59,256 nt of DNA from Pseudomonadota bacterium (GTDB lineage Bacteria > Pseudomonadota > Gammaproteobacteria > Steroidobacterales > Woeseiaceae), in assembly GCA_020027645.1 (NCBI GenBank), contig JAHKKM010000002.1, forward strand, positions 1-59,256. Direction: 5' to 3'. A model generated the notes under the pieces. The model saw only the letters and a list, made by a program, of their open reading frames with translations, was not told where the DNA came from and ran no database searches. Shown here one piece after another: positions 35,395-44,117 of this stretch (position 1 is the first letter of the stretch; every line of letters starts with the position of its first letter). The position numbers and the translations under genes are program-made.

Positions 35395-36804
35395 ATGGGA
35401 ACCGGCTCACCGACGACGCTCTTCGAGAAAGTCTGGTCGGATCATGTCGTCGCGGCAGAAACACCGGACACACCAGCGATTCTTTATGTCGACCTGCACC
35501 TGATTCACGAGGTGACGACGCCGCAGGCCTTCACGGTGCTGCGGGAGCGCGGCTCGCGCGTCAGGCGCCCCGACCTGACCCTCGGGACCCTGGATCATTC
35601 AACTCCGACAACGCCAGTTGCGAGTTTTCGGGATCTCGCAGTCGCCGGTGACAGTGCCGCGAGGCAAGTGCAGAAAATGCAAGAGAACTGCCACGAGTTC
35701 GGCATCGAGCTTTTTGGCTTCGGCAGCGAACACCGCGGCATCGTGCACGTCATCGGTCCCGAGCTTGGCGCAACCCAGCCAGGCAAAACGATCGTGTGTG
35801 GCGACAGCCATACCAGTACGCACGGCGCGTTTGGAGCGCTGGCTTTTGGCATCGGCACGACCGAAGTCGGGCACGTACTCGCGACGCAGTGCCTCTTGCA
35901 ACGCCGCCCCAAGACCTTGTCTGTCGAAATCAGCGGTCGACTGGCGAAAGGCGTAACCGCGAAAGACGCAATCCTGGCGACCATTGGTCAGATCGGTATT
36001 GGCGGCGGAACCGGCCACGTCATCGAATACCGTGGCGCAGCGATTACCGCGATGTCCATGGATGAACGCATGACCGTCTGCAACATGTCGATCGAGGCCG
36101 GTGCGCGCGCCGGCATGGTCGCACCGGATGACACCACTTTCACCTACCTTGAGGGGCGGCCGCGCGCGCCGAAAGCTTCCGCCTGGGAAGCGTCAATCGA
36201 ACGCTGGCGCAGCCTGAAAAGCGATTCCGGGGCAGTGTTCGACCGTTCCATTACTGTCGATGGCAACCGATTGAGCCCGATGGTGACATTCGGCACCAAC
36301 CCGGGGATGGTCGTCGCAGTCGATGCCGCGGTGCCTGATGGCGACGGCGGACCGGGATTTCGCAAGGCACTCGACTACATGCAGCTACAGCCAGGCCAAA
36401 GGCTCAGCGATGTTGGCGTCGACGTCGTGTTTATCGGCAGCTGCACCAATTCACGCCTCTCTGACCTGCAGCAGGCCGCGAACATGCTGCGAGGAAGAAA
36501 GATTGCCAATGGTGTCACCATGCTGGTCGTACCCGGCTCACAGCAGGTGAAAAAAGAGGCCGAAGCGCTCGGCCTGGATCAGATATTCCGCTCATCGGGC
36601 GCGCAATGGCGCGAATCGGGCTGCTCGATGTGCCTCGGGATGAACGGCGATACCGTGCCCCGTGGCAAGCTCAGCGTAAGCACCAGCAACCGCAACTTCG
36701 AGGGACGCCAGGGCATTGGCGCGCGAACCGTGCTTGCCAGCCCGCTCACCGCGGCAGCGTCTGCGATCGCCGGCAAGATCGCCGACCCTCGCCGTTATCT
36801 TTGA
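35395..36804 (+). CDS. leuC: 3-isopropylmalate dehydratase large subunit
   Basis: This aconitase-family enzyme isomerises 2- to 3-isopropylmalate together with LeuD. The [4Fe-4S] ligands are in [13 protein letters not shown] (about 347) and [12 protein letters not shown] (about 407-410). It also has [25 protein letters not shown] and the N-terminal [12 protein letters not shown]. The length is standard at 469 residues. The ATG at 35395 follows ilvE closely, and leuD starts 16 bp downstream. Confidence 0.97.
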   Translation: MGTGSPTTLFEKVWSDHVVAAETPDTPAILYVDLHLIHEVTTPQAFTVLRERGSRVRRPDLTLGTLDHSTPTTPVASFRDLAVAGDSAARQVQKMQENCHEFGIELFGFGSEHRGIVHVIGPELGATQPGKTIVCGDSHTSTHGAFGALAFGIGTTEVGHVLATQCLLQRRPKTLSVEISGRLAKGVTAKDAILATIGQIGIGGGTGHVIEYRGAAITAMSMDERMTVCNMSIEAGARAGMVAPDDTTFTYLEGRPRAPKASAWEASIERWRSLKSDSGAVFDRSITVDGNRLSPMVTFGTNPGMVVAVDAAVPDGDGGPGFRKALDYMQLQPGQRLSDVGVDVVFIGSCTNSRLSDLQQAANMLRGRKIANGVTMLVVPGSQQVKKEAEALGLDQIFRSSGAQWRESGCSMCLGMNGDTVPRGKLSVSTSNRNFEGRQGIGARTVLASPLTAAASAIAGKIADPRRYL

Positions 36805-36820
36805 AAAGACAGTCCAGACT

Positions 36821-37405
36821 ATGCAAGCCATGCGCCAGTTGAATTCACGAACGGTCGTTCTCCCGGTCAATGACGTGGATACGGATCAGATCATCCCGGC
36901 GCGGTTCCTCACAACGACCACTCGTGAAGGTCTTGGCCAGCACCTTTTCCACGACTGGCGGTACCGTGATGATGGCAGCGACAATCCCGAATTCGTTTTG
37001 AATTCACCGGAGGCCAGGGGCTGCGAAATTCTCGTGGCAGGTCGTAATTTCGGTTGCGGATCGTCGCGCGAACATGCGCCCTGGGCTTTGCTCGACTATG
37101 GCATCAAAGCGGTGATCAGCACCGAGATCGCCGACATCTTTCGCAGCAATTCGCTGAAGAACGGGCTGTTGCCGATACTGGTCCAGCCGGATGTGCACGC
37201 ACGCCTGCTGCAAAACCCCGGTGACACCATCTGCGTAGATCTGACCACCACGACCCTGACTCTCGCTGATGGGTCGGCTGTGACCTTTCCGATCGATGCA
37301 TTTGCCCGGTATTGCCTGATGGAAGGCACGGACCAACTGGGCTTCCTGCAAAATCATCTCGGGGACATCGTGCGATTTGAGGAGCAACGTCCGTGGACGC
37401 CCTGA
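36821..37405 (+). CDS. leuD: 3-isopropylmalate dehydratase small subunit
   Basis: The swivelling-domain partner of LeuC has VVLPVNDVDTDQIIPARFL, GRNFGCGSSREHAPWALLDYGIKAVIS and ADIFRSNSLKNGLLPI. An ATG at 36821 gives 194 residues; an ATG three codons further in (36830, RQLNSRTVVLP) is also acceptable. The 3' end overlaps leuB by 13 bp, so translation of the two is probably coupled. Confidence 0.96.
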   Translation: MQAMRQLNSRTVVLPVNDVDTDQIIPARFLTTTTREGLGQHLFHDWRYRDDGSDNPEFVLNSPEARGCEILVAGRNFGCGSSREHAPWALLDYGIKAVISTEIADIFRSNSLKNGLLPILVQPDVHARLLQNPGDTICVDLTTTTLTLADGSAVTFPIDAFARYCLMEGTDQLGFLQNHLGDIVRFEEQRPWTP

Positions 37406-38454
37406 TTACCGTATTACCGGGCGACGGCATCGGGCCTGAGGTCACGAAGTCGGGCGTCCGGGTTTTGCAGCGGATTGCCGAGGCGTTCGGGCACCATTTC
37501 GATTTTTCCACTCAGCTGATTGGCGGCGCTGCAATTGACGCCTGTAACCATCCGCTGCCGGCGGATACGATTGCGAGCTGCCACGAAAGCGACGCCGTGC
37601 TGCTCGGTGCCGTGGGCGGTCCCAAGTGGTCCGATCCCAATGCACCGATGCGGCCGGAACAGGGTCTGCTTGGAATTCGCGCGGAACTCGGCGTGTTTGC
37701 CAACCTGCGACCGGTACGCGTGATCGATGAATTGGCGAAGGCGTCGCCACTGAAAGCCGAATTGTTGACCGGCGTCGACCTCATGGTCGTGCGCGAGCTG
37801 ACCGGCGGCATCTATTTTGGCGAGAAAAAACGCGACACGGATTCGGCCAGCGATCTGTGCATCTACCACACCTTCGAGGTGGAACGAATCGTGCGTGTTG
37901 CAGCGCGGATCGCCCGGGAACGAAAACGCAAGCTTTGCTCGGTAGACAAGGCAAACGTTCTTGAGACCTCACGCCTGTGGCGCGATGTTGCGACACGCAT
38001 CGTCAGCCAGGAATTCCCGGACGTTGCGCTCGAACACATGCTGGTCGACGCCGCCGCCATGCATCTGCTGGCAAGACCCCGGGAATTTGACGTGATAGTC
38101 ACCGAGAACATGTTCGGCGACATCCTGACCGACGAGGCATCGATGCTGGCTGGCTCGCTCGGCATGCTGCCCTCGGCGTCGCTGGGTGAATCAAAGCGTG
38201 GTCTGTATGAACCGATACACGGCTCGGCCCCGGATATTGCGGGGCGCAATATCGCCAATCCCTGTGGGACGATCGCCAGTGTCGCGCTGCTCCTGCGTCA
38301 CAGCCTCGGTCTCGAAGCAGAAGCTGCCCTGGTCGAAACGGCACTTTTGCAAGTCATTTCCAACGGCGCCAGAACAGCAGACATAGCTCGCGGCAACGAT
38401 CCGGTTCTGTCGACGTCTGCAATGACTGCGAAAGTGGTGGAACAGATCCGCTGA
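37393..38454 (+). CDS. leuB: 3-isopropylmalate dehydrogenase
   Basis: The NAD-dependent oxidative decarboxylation of 3-isopropylmalate is the third leucine-specific step. The 353-residue protein begins ITVLPGDGIGPEVTKSGVRVL. It has RELTGGIYFGEKK, the substrate-region VDKANVLETSRLWR, metal-binding Asp residues in VTENMFGDILTDEASMLAGS and the NAD-binding HGSAPDIAGRNIANP. Start is GTG at 37393, with GGAG 8 bp upstream inside leuD. It is the last gene of the operon and ends 21 bp from convergent metX. Confidence 0.97.
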   Translation: MDALITVLPGDGIGPEVTKSGVRVLQRIAEAFGHHFDFSTQLIGGAAIDACNHPLPADTIASCHESDAVLLGAVGGPKWSDPNAPMRPEQGLLGIRAELGVFANLRPVRVIDELAKASPLKAELLTGVDLMVVRELTGGIYFGEKKRDTDSASDLCIYHTFEVERIVRVAARIARERKRKLCSVDKANVLETSRLWRDVATRIVSQEFPDVALEHMLVDAAAMHLLARPREFDVIVTENMFGDILTDEASMLAGSLGMLPSASLGESKRGLYEPIHGSAPDIAGRNIANPCGTIASVALLLRHSLGLEAEAALVETALLQVISNGARTADIARGNDPVLSTSAMTAKVVEQIR

Positions 38455-38475
38455 GCAGTACGCTCCGCGCGGTGT

Positions 38476-39567
38476 TCAGGCGGCGGCATGCTGCGTTTCG
38501 AAACCTGCGCCAGCCGATCGCCTGAACTCCGTGATCAATTTCGACAATTCACCCGTCTGAACGAGGAAGCCATCATGACCATAGTCGGATTCCAGAATTT
38601 CATACCGTGCATTCGGCAGGTGCTTTGCCAGTAGTGCCTGCTCGTGAGCCGGGTAAAGAATATCCGAGCTCACGGAGACAATGAGTGCCCGCTGGCAAAT
38701 GCCCTCGAGGACATCGATGTAATTGCCGCGTCCGCGGGACAGGTCGAAATCGTTCATGGCCTGCGTCAGCCGAACATAACAGTTCGCGTCGAACCTGTCG
38801 TTGATCTTCTGCCCTTGGTGCCGCAGATAGGATTGCACCTGGTATTCACCATCCGCGCACTCCTCGCGGCCGAATCGACGCTGAAAGCTTGACCAGCTGC
38901 GATAGCTGCAGACCGCCATCATTCGTGCTGCTGCGAGGCCCTGACGCGGTGGCCGGTCATCGCTGTAATAGCCGTCATTCCAGTCAGCATCCGCATAGAT
39001 CGCCGCTCGCTGCGCCTCACTCATGCCAATGCACCATGCGGAGTGCTTCCCTCCGACGCCGATGGGAACAATGCTTGTCACCCGATCCGGGTAAAGCGCA
39101 GCCCATTCGAGTGCCTGCATGCCGCCGAGCGACGGGCCGGTCACCAACTCGAGTTTTCGTACTCCCAGGTGATCCAGCAAGCGGCGCTGCAGGTGCACCA
39201 TGTCCCTGACCGAAATTCGGGGAAAATCCGCGCGGTACCGCGCGCTGCTGCCGGGCCGCCGGGATACCGGGCCCGTGGTTCCGTAACAGCCGCCCAGGAT
39301 ATTGGTGCAAACGATGTAATCCCTCGCAGGATCGAATGCGCCGCCGGGGCCAACGAGCCCCGGCCACCAGGATTCGACATCGGCCGATCCCGTCAGCGCA
39401 TGACAAATGAGGATGGCACGATGCGTCGCGTTCGCAACGTTTCCCCAGGACCGGTAAGCGACAGTGACTTCGTCAAGATGCTCCCCGGACTCCAGGATGA
39501 ATCGGCCGGCAGTGAAATACCGCGTATCGGGCGACAGATGCACTTTCAGAAAATCAGGCAAGCTCAT
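38476..39567 (-). CDS. metX: Homoserine O-acyltransferase (MetX family)
   Basis: This alpha/beta hydrolase activates homoserine for methionine synthesis by O-acylation. The 363-residue sequence has ILICHALTGSADVESWWPGL, NILGGCYGTTGP, the nucleophile elbow TGPSLGGMQALEWAALYP with Ser near residue 145, the Asp in VSVSSDILYPAHEQ and the His in SDYGHDGFL. The acyl donor (acetyl- or succinyl-CoA) cannot be told by eye, and serine acyltransferases share the fold. It follows metB by 12 bp on the same strand under the SAM-I riboswitch, which fixes it in methionine metabolism. The elbow GPSLGG differs slightly from the common GGSMGG. Confidence 0.9.
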   Translation of the reverse strand: MSLPDFLKVHLSPDTRYFTAGRFILESGEHLDEVTVAYRSWGNVANATHRAILICHALTGSADVESWWPGLVGPGGAFDPARDYIVCTNILGGCYGTTGPVSRRPGSSARYRADFPRISVRDMVHLQRRLLDHLGVRKLELVTGPSLGGMQALEWAALYPDRVTSIVPIGVGGKHSAWCIGMSEAQRAAIYADADWNDGYYSDDRPPRQGLAAARMMAVCSYRSWSSFQRRFGREECADGEYQVQSYLRHQGQKINDRFDANCYVRLTQAMNDFDLSRGRGNYIDVLEGICQRALIVSVSSDILYPAHEQALLAKHLPNARYEILESDYGHDGFLVQTGELSKLITEFRRSAGAGFETQHAAA

Positions 39568-39579
39568 GGTGCATTCCTT

Positions 39580-40776
39580 TCAGCAGGAAGCCGCGGCTAC
39601 GCTTTTGAGCGTGACCGCGTGTGCAGCGGCATCGAGTGCCAGCCGCAGGTCCTCCAGCAAGTCACCGCTGTCCTCCAGGCCAATGGACAGGCGAATCAGA
39701 TTGTCTCCGATCCCGGCCTCGTGCAGGGCTTGTCTGCTGACCGCTGCGTGCGTCATGGTCGGCGGGTGACACACCAGGCTTTCGACGCCGCCCAGAGATT
39801 CCGCGAGGGAAAAAAGTTGCAGCTTTTCTACAAAGGTCGCTACCGCCGCCTCTCCTCCGTCTATTTCAAGGCTCACCATTCCGCCAAATCCGGATTGCTG
39901 TGCACTGGCGATCTGATGCCCGGGATGATCGGGCAGGCCCGGGTAATACACACGTGACACAAGCGGATGCTGGTCGAGGAATAGCGCTACACGATTGGCG
40001 CTTTCTTCGTGCTGACGCATCCTGGCATGCAAAGTGCGTATGCCACGCAAAGTAAGGTAACTGTCAAACGGCGCCCCGGTGAGGCCAAGACAGTTTGCCC
40101 ACCATCGAAGTGATTCGGACAGCTCCTCCGTCGCGGCAATAATCGCGCCGCCGACGACATCACTGTGTCCGTTCAGGTACTTGGTGGTCGAATGCAGCAC
40201 GATATCCGCACCGAGTCGAATCGGTTGTTGCAGGATCGGTGAGAGGAATGTGTTGTCGACCGCAAGCAGGACTCCGTGAGACCGCGCCAGTGCGGATACG
40301 GCTGCTATGTCGACAATTCTGAGCAAGGGATTGGAAGGAGTTTCGACCAGGATCATCCTGGGACGCCGCGCGAATGCGGCCTGCAATGCCGCCGGATCAG
40401 TCTGGTCGATGAAACTTACAGCGAAGTGCCGTTTCGCCGCCAGGTGCTCGAACAGCCGATAGGTGCCACCATAGCAATCGTGCGGCGCAATCAACAAGTC
40501 ATCAGGCTCGAGCAAATGCGTGAGCAGGGTAAGAGCGGCCATTCCGGACGCGGTCACCACCGCACCTGCACCGCGTTCCAGCGAACACAGTGCGTCAGCC
40601 AGCGAATCACGCGTCGGATTTCCGCTGCGTGTGTAATCGTACTGGCGTTTGACGCCGAAGCGTTCGAATGTGTAGTTCGACGACAGGTGCAGCGGTGGTA
40701 TGACTGCGCCGTGCTGGGAATCCGACTCCAATGAGGCGCGCACGGCGAGCGTTGCTGGGCTTGCTGGTACTGACAT
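39580..40776 (-). CDS. metB: Cystathionine gamma-synthase/O-acylhomoserine sulfhydrylase family
   Basis: This fold-type I PLP enzyme combines O-acylhomoserine with cysteine (or sulfide). The 398-residue protein has HLSSNYTFERFG, YTRSGNPTRDSLADAL, ASGMAALTLLTHLL, AVDNTFLSPILQQP and the PLP Lys in VLHSTTKYLNGHSDVVGGA (about residue 205), with SLGGVESLVCHPPTMTHA near the end. Translation is taken from ATG 40776, after the riboswitch terminator and a GGAG. An ATG-less extension upstream to 40836 overlaps the terminator and is rejected. Cystathionine gamma-synthase is favoured over the lyase because of the riboswitch and metX. Confidence 0.92.
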   Translation of the reverse strand: MSVPASPATLAVRASLESDSQHGAVIPPLHLSSNYTFERFGVKRQYDYTRSGNPTRDSLADALCSLERGAGAVVTASGMAALTLLTHLLEPDDLLIAPHDCYGGTYRLFEHLAAKRHFAVSFIDQTDPAALQAAFARRPRMILVETPSNPLLRIVDIAAVSALARSHGVLLAVDNTFLSPILQQPIRLGADIVLHSTTKYLNGHSDVVGGAIIAATEELSESLRWWANCLGLTGAPFDSYLTLRGIRTLHARMRQHEESANRVALFLDQHPLVSRVYYPGLPDHPGHQIASAQQSGFGGMVSLEIDGGEAAVATFVEKLQLFSLAESLGGVESLVCHPPTMTHAAVSRQALHEAGIGDNLIRLSIGLEDSGDLLEDLRLALDAAAHAVTLKSVAAASC

Positions 40777-40791
40777 TTTTCGGGTCTCCGC

Positions 40792-40843
40792 AAAAAAACT
40801 ACGATTCCAATATTGCGACGTGAAGCCGCCTCTCATCGGAATC
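40792..40843 (-). terminator. Riboswitch expression-platform terminator before metB
   Basis: On the minus strand an outer stem GATTCCGA/TTGGAATC encloses an inner GCGGC/GTCGC hairpin and is followed after three bases by seven T (40798-40792). It lies between the SAM-I aptamer and the metB ATG, as expected for a riboswitch acting by transcription termination. Confidence 0.85.
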
Positions 40844-40917
40844 CTGCGAAAACCGCAAGGAAGGGTGCCGTGCCCTCCGCTTCACCGGTCAAATGACCGA
40901 TTGCCGCGTTACACCGC

Positions 40918-41051
40918 CCCTCATCTCTCGAAAGCAGTTTCCCTTTGACAGGTGTCGCTGCTCCGCAGGAGTTGGCACCTTTTCAGGATGGTTAGTCCCG
41001 AAGGTTGCCCCGGCTTCAAAGGGCCTTTCCCTCAGCCGGTCTCGATGAGTG
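40918..41051 (-). ncRNA. SAM-I (S-box) riboswitch
   Basis: Read on the minus strand, the P1 helix pairs CTCATC (41049-41044) with GATGAG (40925-40920). Between them are the conserved core GAGGGAAAGGCCCTTTGAAG, then CCGGGGCAACC, a P3 arm, and AAGGTGCCAACTCCTGC. These are the hallmark blocks of the SAM-I aptamer in the correct order. Binding of S-adenosylmethionine would stabilise P1 and allow the downstream terminator to form, shutting off metB-metX when SAM is plentiful. Confidence 0.95.
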
Positions 41052-41057
41052 ATGGGC

Positions 41058-41087
41058 AGTCTAGTGTCTGCCGCAGAACAGCGTCAA
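41058..41087 (-). promoter_or_regulatory. Candidate promoter of the riboswitch-metB-metX transcript
   Basis: On the minus strand TTGACG (41087-41082) and TAGACT (41063-41058) are separated by 18 bp. The predicted start, about 41051, is two bases before the P1 helix of the riboswitch. Confidence 0.6.
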
Positions 41088-41213
41088 GCGCTTGCTTTAA
41101 CTTTTTGGTCTCAATGGAAACCATGCGACCCGTGGCGGCGACCCGATACTTCATTTCCACGCGCTGCTTGTTCTGCCAATCGGGTCATGGCGCATGACTG
41201 CCTGCAAAACCAG
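41088..41213. other. Spacer between lysC-lysA and the met promoter
   Basis: About 125 bp after the lysC-lysA stop. A hairpin TGACTG/CAGTCA lies immediately downstream of the stop on the minus strand but has no T run. Nothing else is recognisable. Confidence 0.4.
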
Positions 41214-43865
41214 TCAAATGACGATTTCGCCGGCCGGCTCGCGGAGGTTGTAGCGGGAGCTCATAACAAAACCATAAGCGCCAGCATTGGCGATCAGTAA
41301 CACATCGTTCTCGACAGTGTGTGGGAGCACACGATCTGTGCCGAGTTTGTCACCTGACTCGCAAATCGGACCAACGATTGTTGCCGTCTCCGCGGCAGGC
41401 TCACCGAGACGGGTCAGGTTTACGATCTCGTGATAGGCGCCATACAGCGCCGGACGAATCAGCGAATTCATGCCGGTACCGATACCGATGTAGCGCATTT
41501 CGCCCTTGCCCTTGGTCTGGGTGACCCGGCTGATGAGCACACCCGCCTGTGACACAAGAAAACGCCCGGGCTCAAGCCACAATTCGTATTCAGGGTGTCG
41601 CTTTTTGAAAGCTCGCAACAGTTTGTCCAGAATCTCCAGGTCAAACGACGGTTCCCCGGACCTGTCCGGCACCCCAATGCCGCCACCGAGGTCCAGAACC
41701 CGGGCACTCGGAAAGCGTTTCGCGACCTGTGCGAGCTTTTCCGCAACAGACAACCAGTTATCCGGATCGTGAATGCCGCTGCCGCTGTGAGCATGCATGC
41801 CGACCACCGTCGCATTGGCCCTGTCCAGCAAGTTGCGCAGATCTTCTACTTCGAAAAGTGGCACACCGAACTTCGAGTACTTTCCAGCCGTTTTCACGTG
41901 ATCATGATGTCCCTCACCCTTGCCGGGATCGAGACGAATGAAGAGATTGCTGCCATCGAATAACTCTGGCCACGCCTGCAATGGATAGAGACTGTCCAGC
42001 GTCAGTTGCAGCCCCTCCTCGAGAGCCCAGGCGTATTCTTCGCGCGGTGCAAAATTCGGCGTGTAAAGGATCCGCGAGCTGGCAAGCCCCGGTACGACCT
42101 TGAACAAGTGCCGGACCTCTCCCGGAGAAACACAATCGAAATCCACGCCGGCACCTGCGAGAAGATTGAGCACGGCAGGATTGAAATTGGCTTTGACGGC
42201 ATACAGCACCCGGCTTACGGACTCGAGGTTCATTACGCTCGCGGCCGCTGCAACAATACTTTTTCCATCGTAAACGTAGGCGTTCGCCTGCCGGGCTGCA
42301 ATCTGCAACAGTTCCTCACGCCTCAATTCCCACCATGCCTTTGGCAGCTGTGGTTTCTCACGCTGCTCACCGAACAACTGGTCCCAGCTCGGACCGAATA
42401 CATTGTCGGCACGCGAGGCTGTGATCATGCTCGCGTGCAACTTTGCAATGAGTCTGGGTACCTGATCTTCGTCAACGACAAAGCTGAAATTGAGGTCGCT
42501 TGCTCCCTGGGTGACCAGGTGAATTTTCTCCTCCTCGAAGACCGCGAGCGCCTGCGACATCCGCGCCAGATTGCTGCGCATGCGCCGGCCCACGAGGCTG
42601 ATTACCGCGCAATCCGGAATTGATCGAACACGGCACAACTTCTGCAGGTCAGACACTACGGCGTCGCGAACCTGGGGCGGAAACATGCCGTCAATTGTAT
42701 CGACGGATACCGTAACGTTTGACTCGGAAGTCGACACAAGATCGATCGACACACCATGGCGCGCAAACACGGCAAACACATCGGCAAGAAATCCGACCTC
42801 GTGCCACATTGCCATACCGTCCATCGAGATCAGGTTGACGCCCTTGCGGGCTGATATGCCCTTGACCTGCGGCATCGATTCCCTGGGCGCCGCTGACACC
42901 ATTGTTCCGGCCATCGCGGGCGCATTCAGGCAGCGAATGAATAGCGGAATGCTGTATCGACTCAGCGGCGACAGGCAGCGTGGATGCAATACGGTACTGC
43001 CTGCCGATGCCAGCTCCCTCGCCTCGTCATAGTGCAAATCGACAAGTAGCCTTGCCGAAGGCAACAGTTTCGGATCAGCGGAAAACATGCCGGGCACGTC
43101 CTTCCATATTTCCAGTCGCCGTGCCTGGAGCTTGGCCGCGAGATACGCAGCCGAGGTATCCGACCCCTCCCTCCCAAGCAGGATAGTGTCCCCGGCTGTA
43201 TCGCGCGCAATGAAGCCCTGCGTCAGGATCACCGCACCGGACCGCCGCAGCCGGCCCTGCAGTTCCGCATCTGCGTCGTAGTCGCAAGTTGCAGACAAGT
43301 ACCTCTGCGTCGGCGAGCGTTGCGTGCGGTTATCACTCTGCAACAACTCGCGAGCATCGATCCAGTGCACGTCCAGTCCCTGCTGGCGCAGGTAGGCGGC
43401 ACCAATTGTCGATGCCATGAGTTCGCCCATGGATAGCGCAGCCGCCTGCAGCCTGGGGCTGGGGCTGGCTTCGCCCGCCGCATGAATCCGTTTCAGTATG
43501 CCTTCGAGCTCGCTGAAACGTGGGTTCAGAAACCGGGTGTCCGTCAAACCGAGGGAATCGGCGAGCATCGCGTGCTTCTTCCACAATCCCTCCAGTTCTT
43601 TCGCTGGCATAGCTTTGGCCGCCTCGTGCGCCATTCGTGTCAACGCATTCGACACGCCCTGCAACGCGGATTGCACCAGCACAGGCCTGAGCCCGTCACG
43701 AAGCCGCTTTTGCAATAGCCTGTCGATCGTCTGCCAGTTGCTGGCTGTGGTCACACTGCTGCCGCCAAATTTCATTACCACCCACGGCGAGCTCGCTATA
43801 TCCGGTCCGGCGCCGAGGCTGTCGGACCCGGCAAACGCAGCTTCAGCCAACTCCTCTGTACTCAC
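41214..43865 (-). CDS. Fused aspartate kinase/diaminopimelate decarboxylase
   Basis: The 883-residue protein joins the first and last enzymes of lysine synthesis. Residues about 27-340 are the aspartokinase domain (VVMKFGGSSVTTASNWQ, LGREGSDTSAAYLAAKL, WKDVPGMFSADP). About 345-475 are two ACT domains (LISMDGMAMW, SNVTVSVDTID). From about 512 the PLP decarboxylase follows: cofactor Lys in YAVKANFNPAVLN, MHAHSGSGIHDPDNW, EPGRFLVSQAGVL, GPICESGDKLG and YGFVMSSRYN. Family knowledge: this LysC-LysA fusion is known in some gammaproteobacteria. Translation is taken from GTG 43865 (VSTEELAEAA), with AGAGG upstream. The frame stays open through the leader terminator to 43979, but that part is not credible protein. 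Confidence 0.93.
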   Translation of the reverse strand: MSTEELAEAAFAGSDSLGAGPDIASSPWVVMKFGGSSVTTASNWQTIDRLLQKRLRDGLRPVLVQSALQGVSNALTRMAHEAAKAMPAKELEGLWKKHAMLADSLGLTDTRFLNPRFSELEGILKRIHAAGEASPSPRLQAAALSMGELMASTIGAAYLRQQGLDVHWIDARELLQSDNRTQRSPTQRYLSATCDYDADAELQGRLRRSGAVILTQGFIARDTAGDTILLGREGSDTSAAYLAAKLQARRLEIWKDVPGMFSADPKLLPSARLLVDLHYDEARELASAGSTVLHPRCLSPLSRYSIPLFIRCLNAPAMAGTMVSAAPRESMPQVKGISARKGVNLISMDGMAMWHEVGFLADVFAVFARHGVSIDLVSTSESNVTVSVDTIDGMFPPQVRDAVVSDLQKLCRVRSIPDCAVISLVGRRMRSNLARMSQALAVFEEEKIHLVTQGASDLNFSFVVDEDQVPRLIAKLHASMITASRADNVFGPSWDQLFGEQREKPQLPKAWWELRREELLQIAARQANAYVYDGKSIVAAAASVMNLESVSRVLYAVKANFNPAVLNLLAGAGVDFDCVSPGEVRHLFKVVPGLASSRILYTPNFAPREEYAWALEEGLQLTLDSLYPLQAWPELFDGSNLFIRLDPGKGEGHHDHVKTAGKYSKFGVPLFEVEDLRNLLDRANATVVGMHAHSGSGIHDPDNWLSVAEKLAQVAKRFPSARVLDLGGGIGVPDRSGEPSFDLEILDKLLRAFKKRHPEYELWLEPGRFLVSQAGVLISRVTQTKGKGEMRYIGIGTGMNSLIRPALYGAYHEIVNLTRLGEPAAETATIVGPICESGDKLGTDRVLPHTVENDVLLIANAGAYGFVMSSRYNLREPAGEIVI

Positions 43866-43897
43866 CGAATTCGCCTCTCTGGCCAACCCGCCTCGAC

Positions 43898-43930
43898 AAA
43901 AAAAAACCCGCTCGGATAATCCCAGCGGGT
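43898..43930 (-). terminator. Leader terminator (attenuator) upstream of lysC-lysA
   Basis: On the minus strand ACCCGCT pairs with AGCGGGT around an 11-nt loop, followed by nine T. It ends 33 bp before the GTG of lysC-lysA and is inside its leader, so it must be conditional if the gene has its promoter upstream. Confidence 0.85.
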
Positions 43931-44014
43931 CGGATGGTGGCAGCCGGCTTTTACCAGCCGTTTCTACCGCCCATTTCACCCGCGCACCTCTGGCGCGCCA
44001 TTCGTTTTAAGCAT
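43931..44014 (-). promoter_or_regulatory. Structured leader of lysC-lysA, candidate attenuation element
   Basis: On the minus strand, just before the terminator, lies a long hairpin (43971-43936: GGCGGTAG with CTGCCACC, one mismatch, enclosing CGGCT/AGCCG). Before it, GCGGGT (43983-43978) is complementary to ACCCGC, the 5' half of the terminator (43930-43925). Pairing of these would prevent termination, so two exclusive folds exist. Upstream a 12-codon frame (44014-43976, start ATGCTTAAAACGAAT) contains one Lys, one Thr and one Asn codon and ends within the GCGGGTGA. The AGAGGTGCG word recalls the lysine riboswitch, but the rest of that aptamer is not there. The controlling signal is unknown. 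Confidence 0.5.
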
Positions 44015-44117
44015 TTTCGGGCTGCCATTTCGCAGCCACGGCACAATACGCGGGTGTAATTTGATCTCACGCCCGAAGTAAAACGGACCGGGACTTGCAG
44101 GTCAAGAGTATTCTGTT

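Noticed and set aside
41032..41154. A 40-codon minus-strand frame between lysC-lysA and metB
   Set aside because: It overlaps the met promoter and the P1/P2 part of the SAM-I riboswitch, which explain the sequence; no ribosome-binding site.
43866..43979. N-terminal extension of lysC-lysA to 43979
   Set aside because: The extension is translated from the leader hairpin and terminator (a run of Phe codons from the T tract) and has no homology to aspartokinase; the GTG at 43865 has a ribosome-binding site.
43931..44100. Lysine riboswitch upstream of lysC-lysA
   Set aside because: Only an AGAGGTGCG word resembles it; the five-helix aptamer of about 170 nt is absent.
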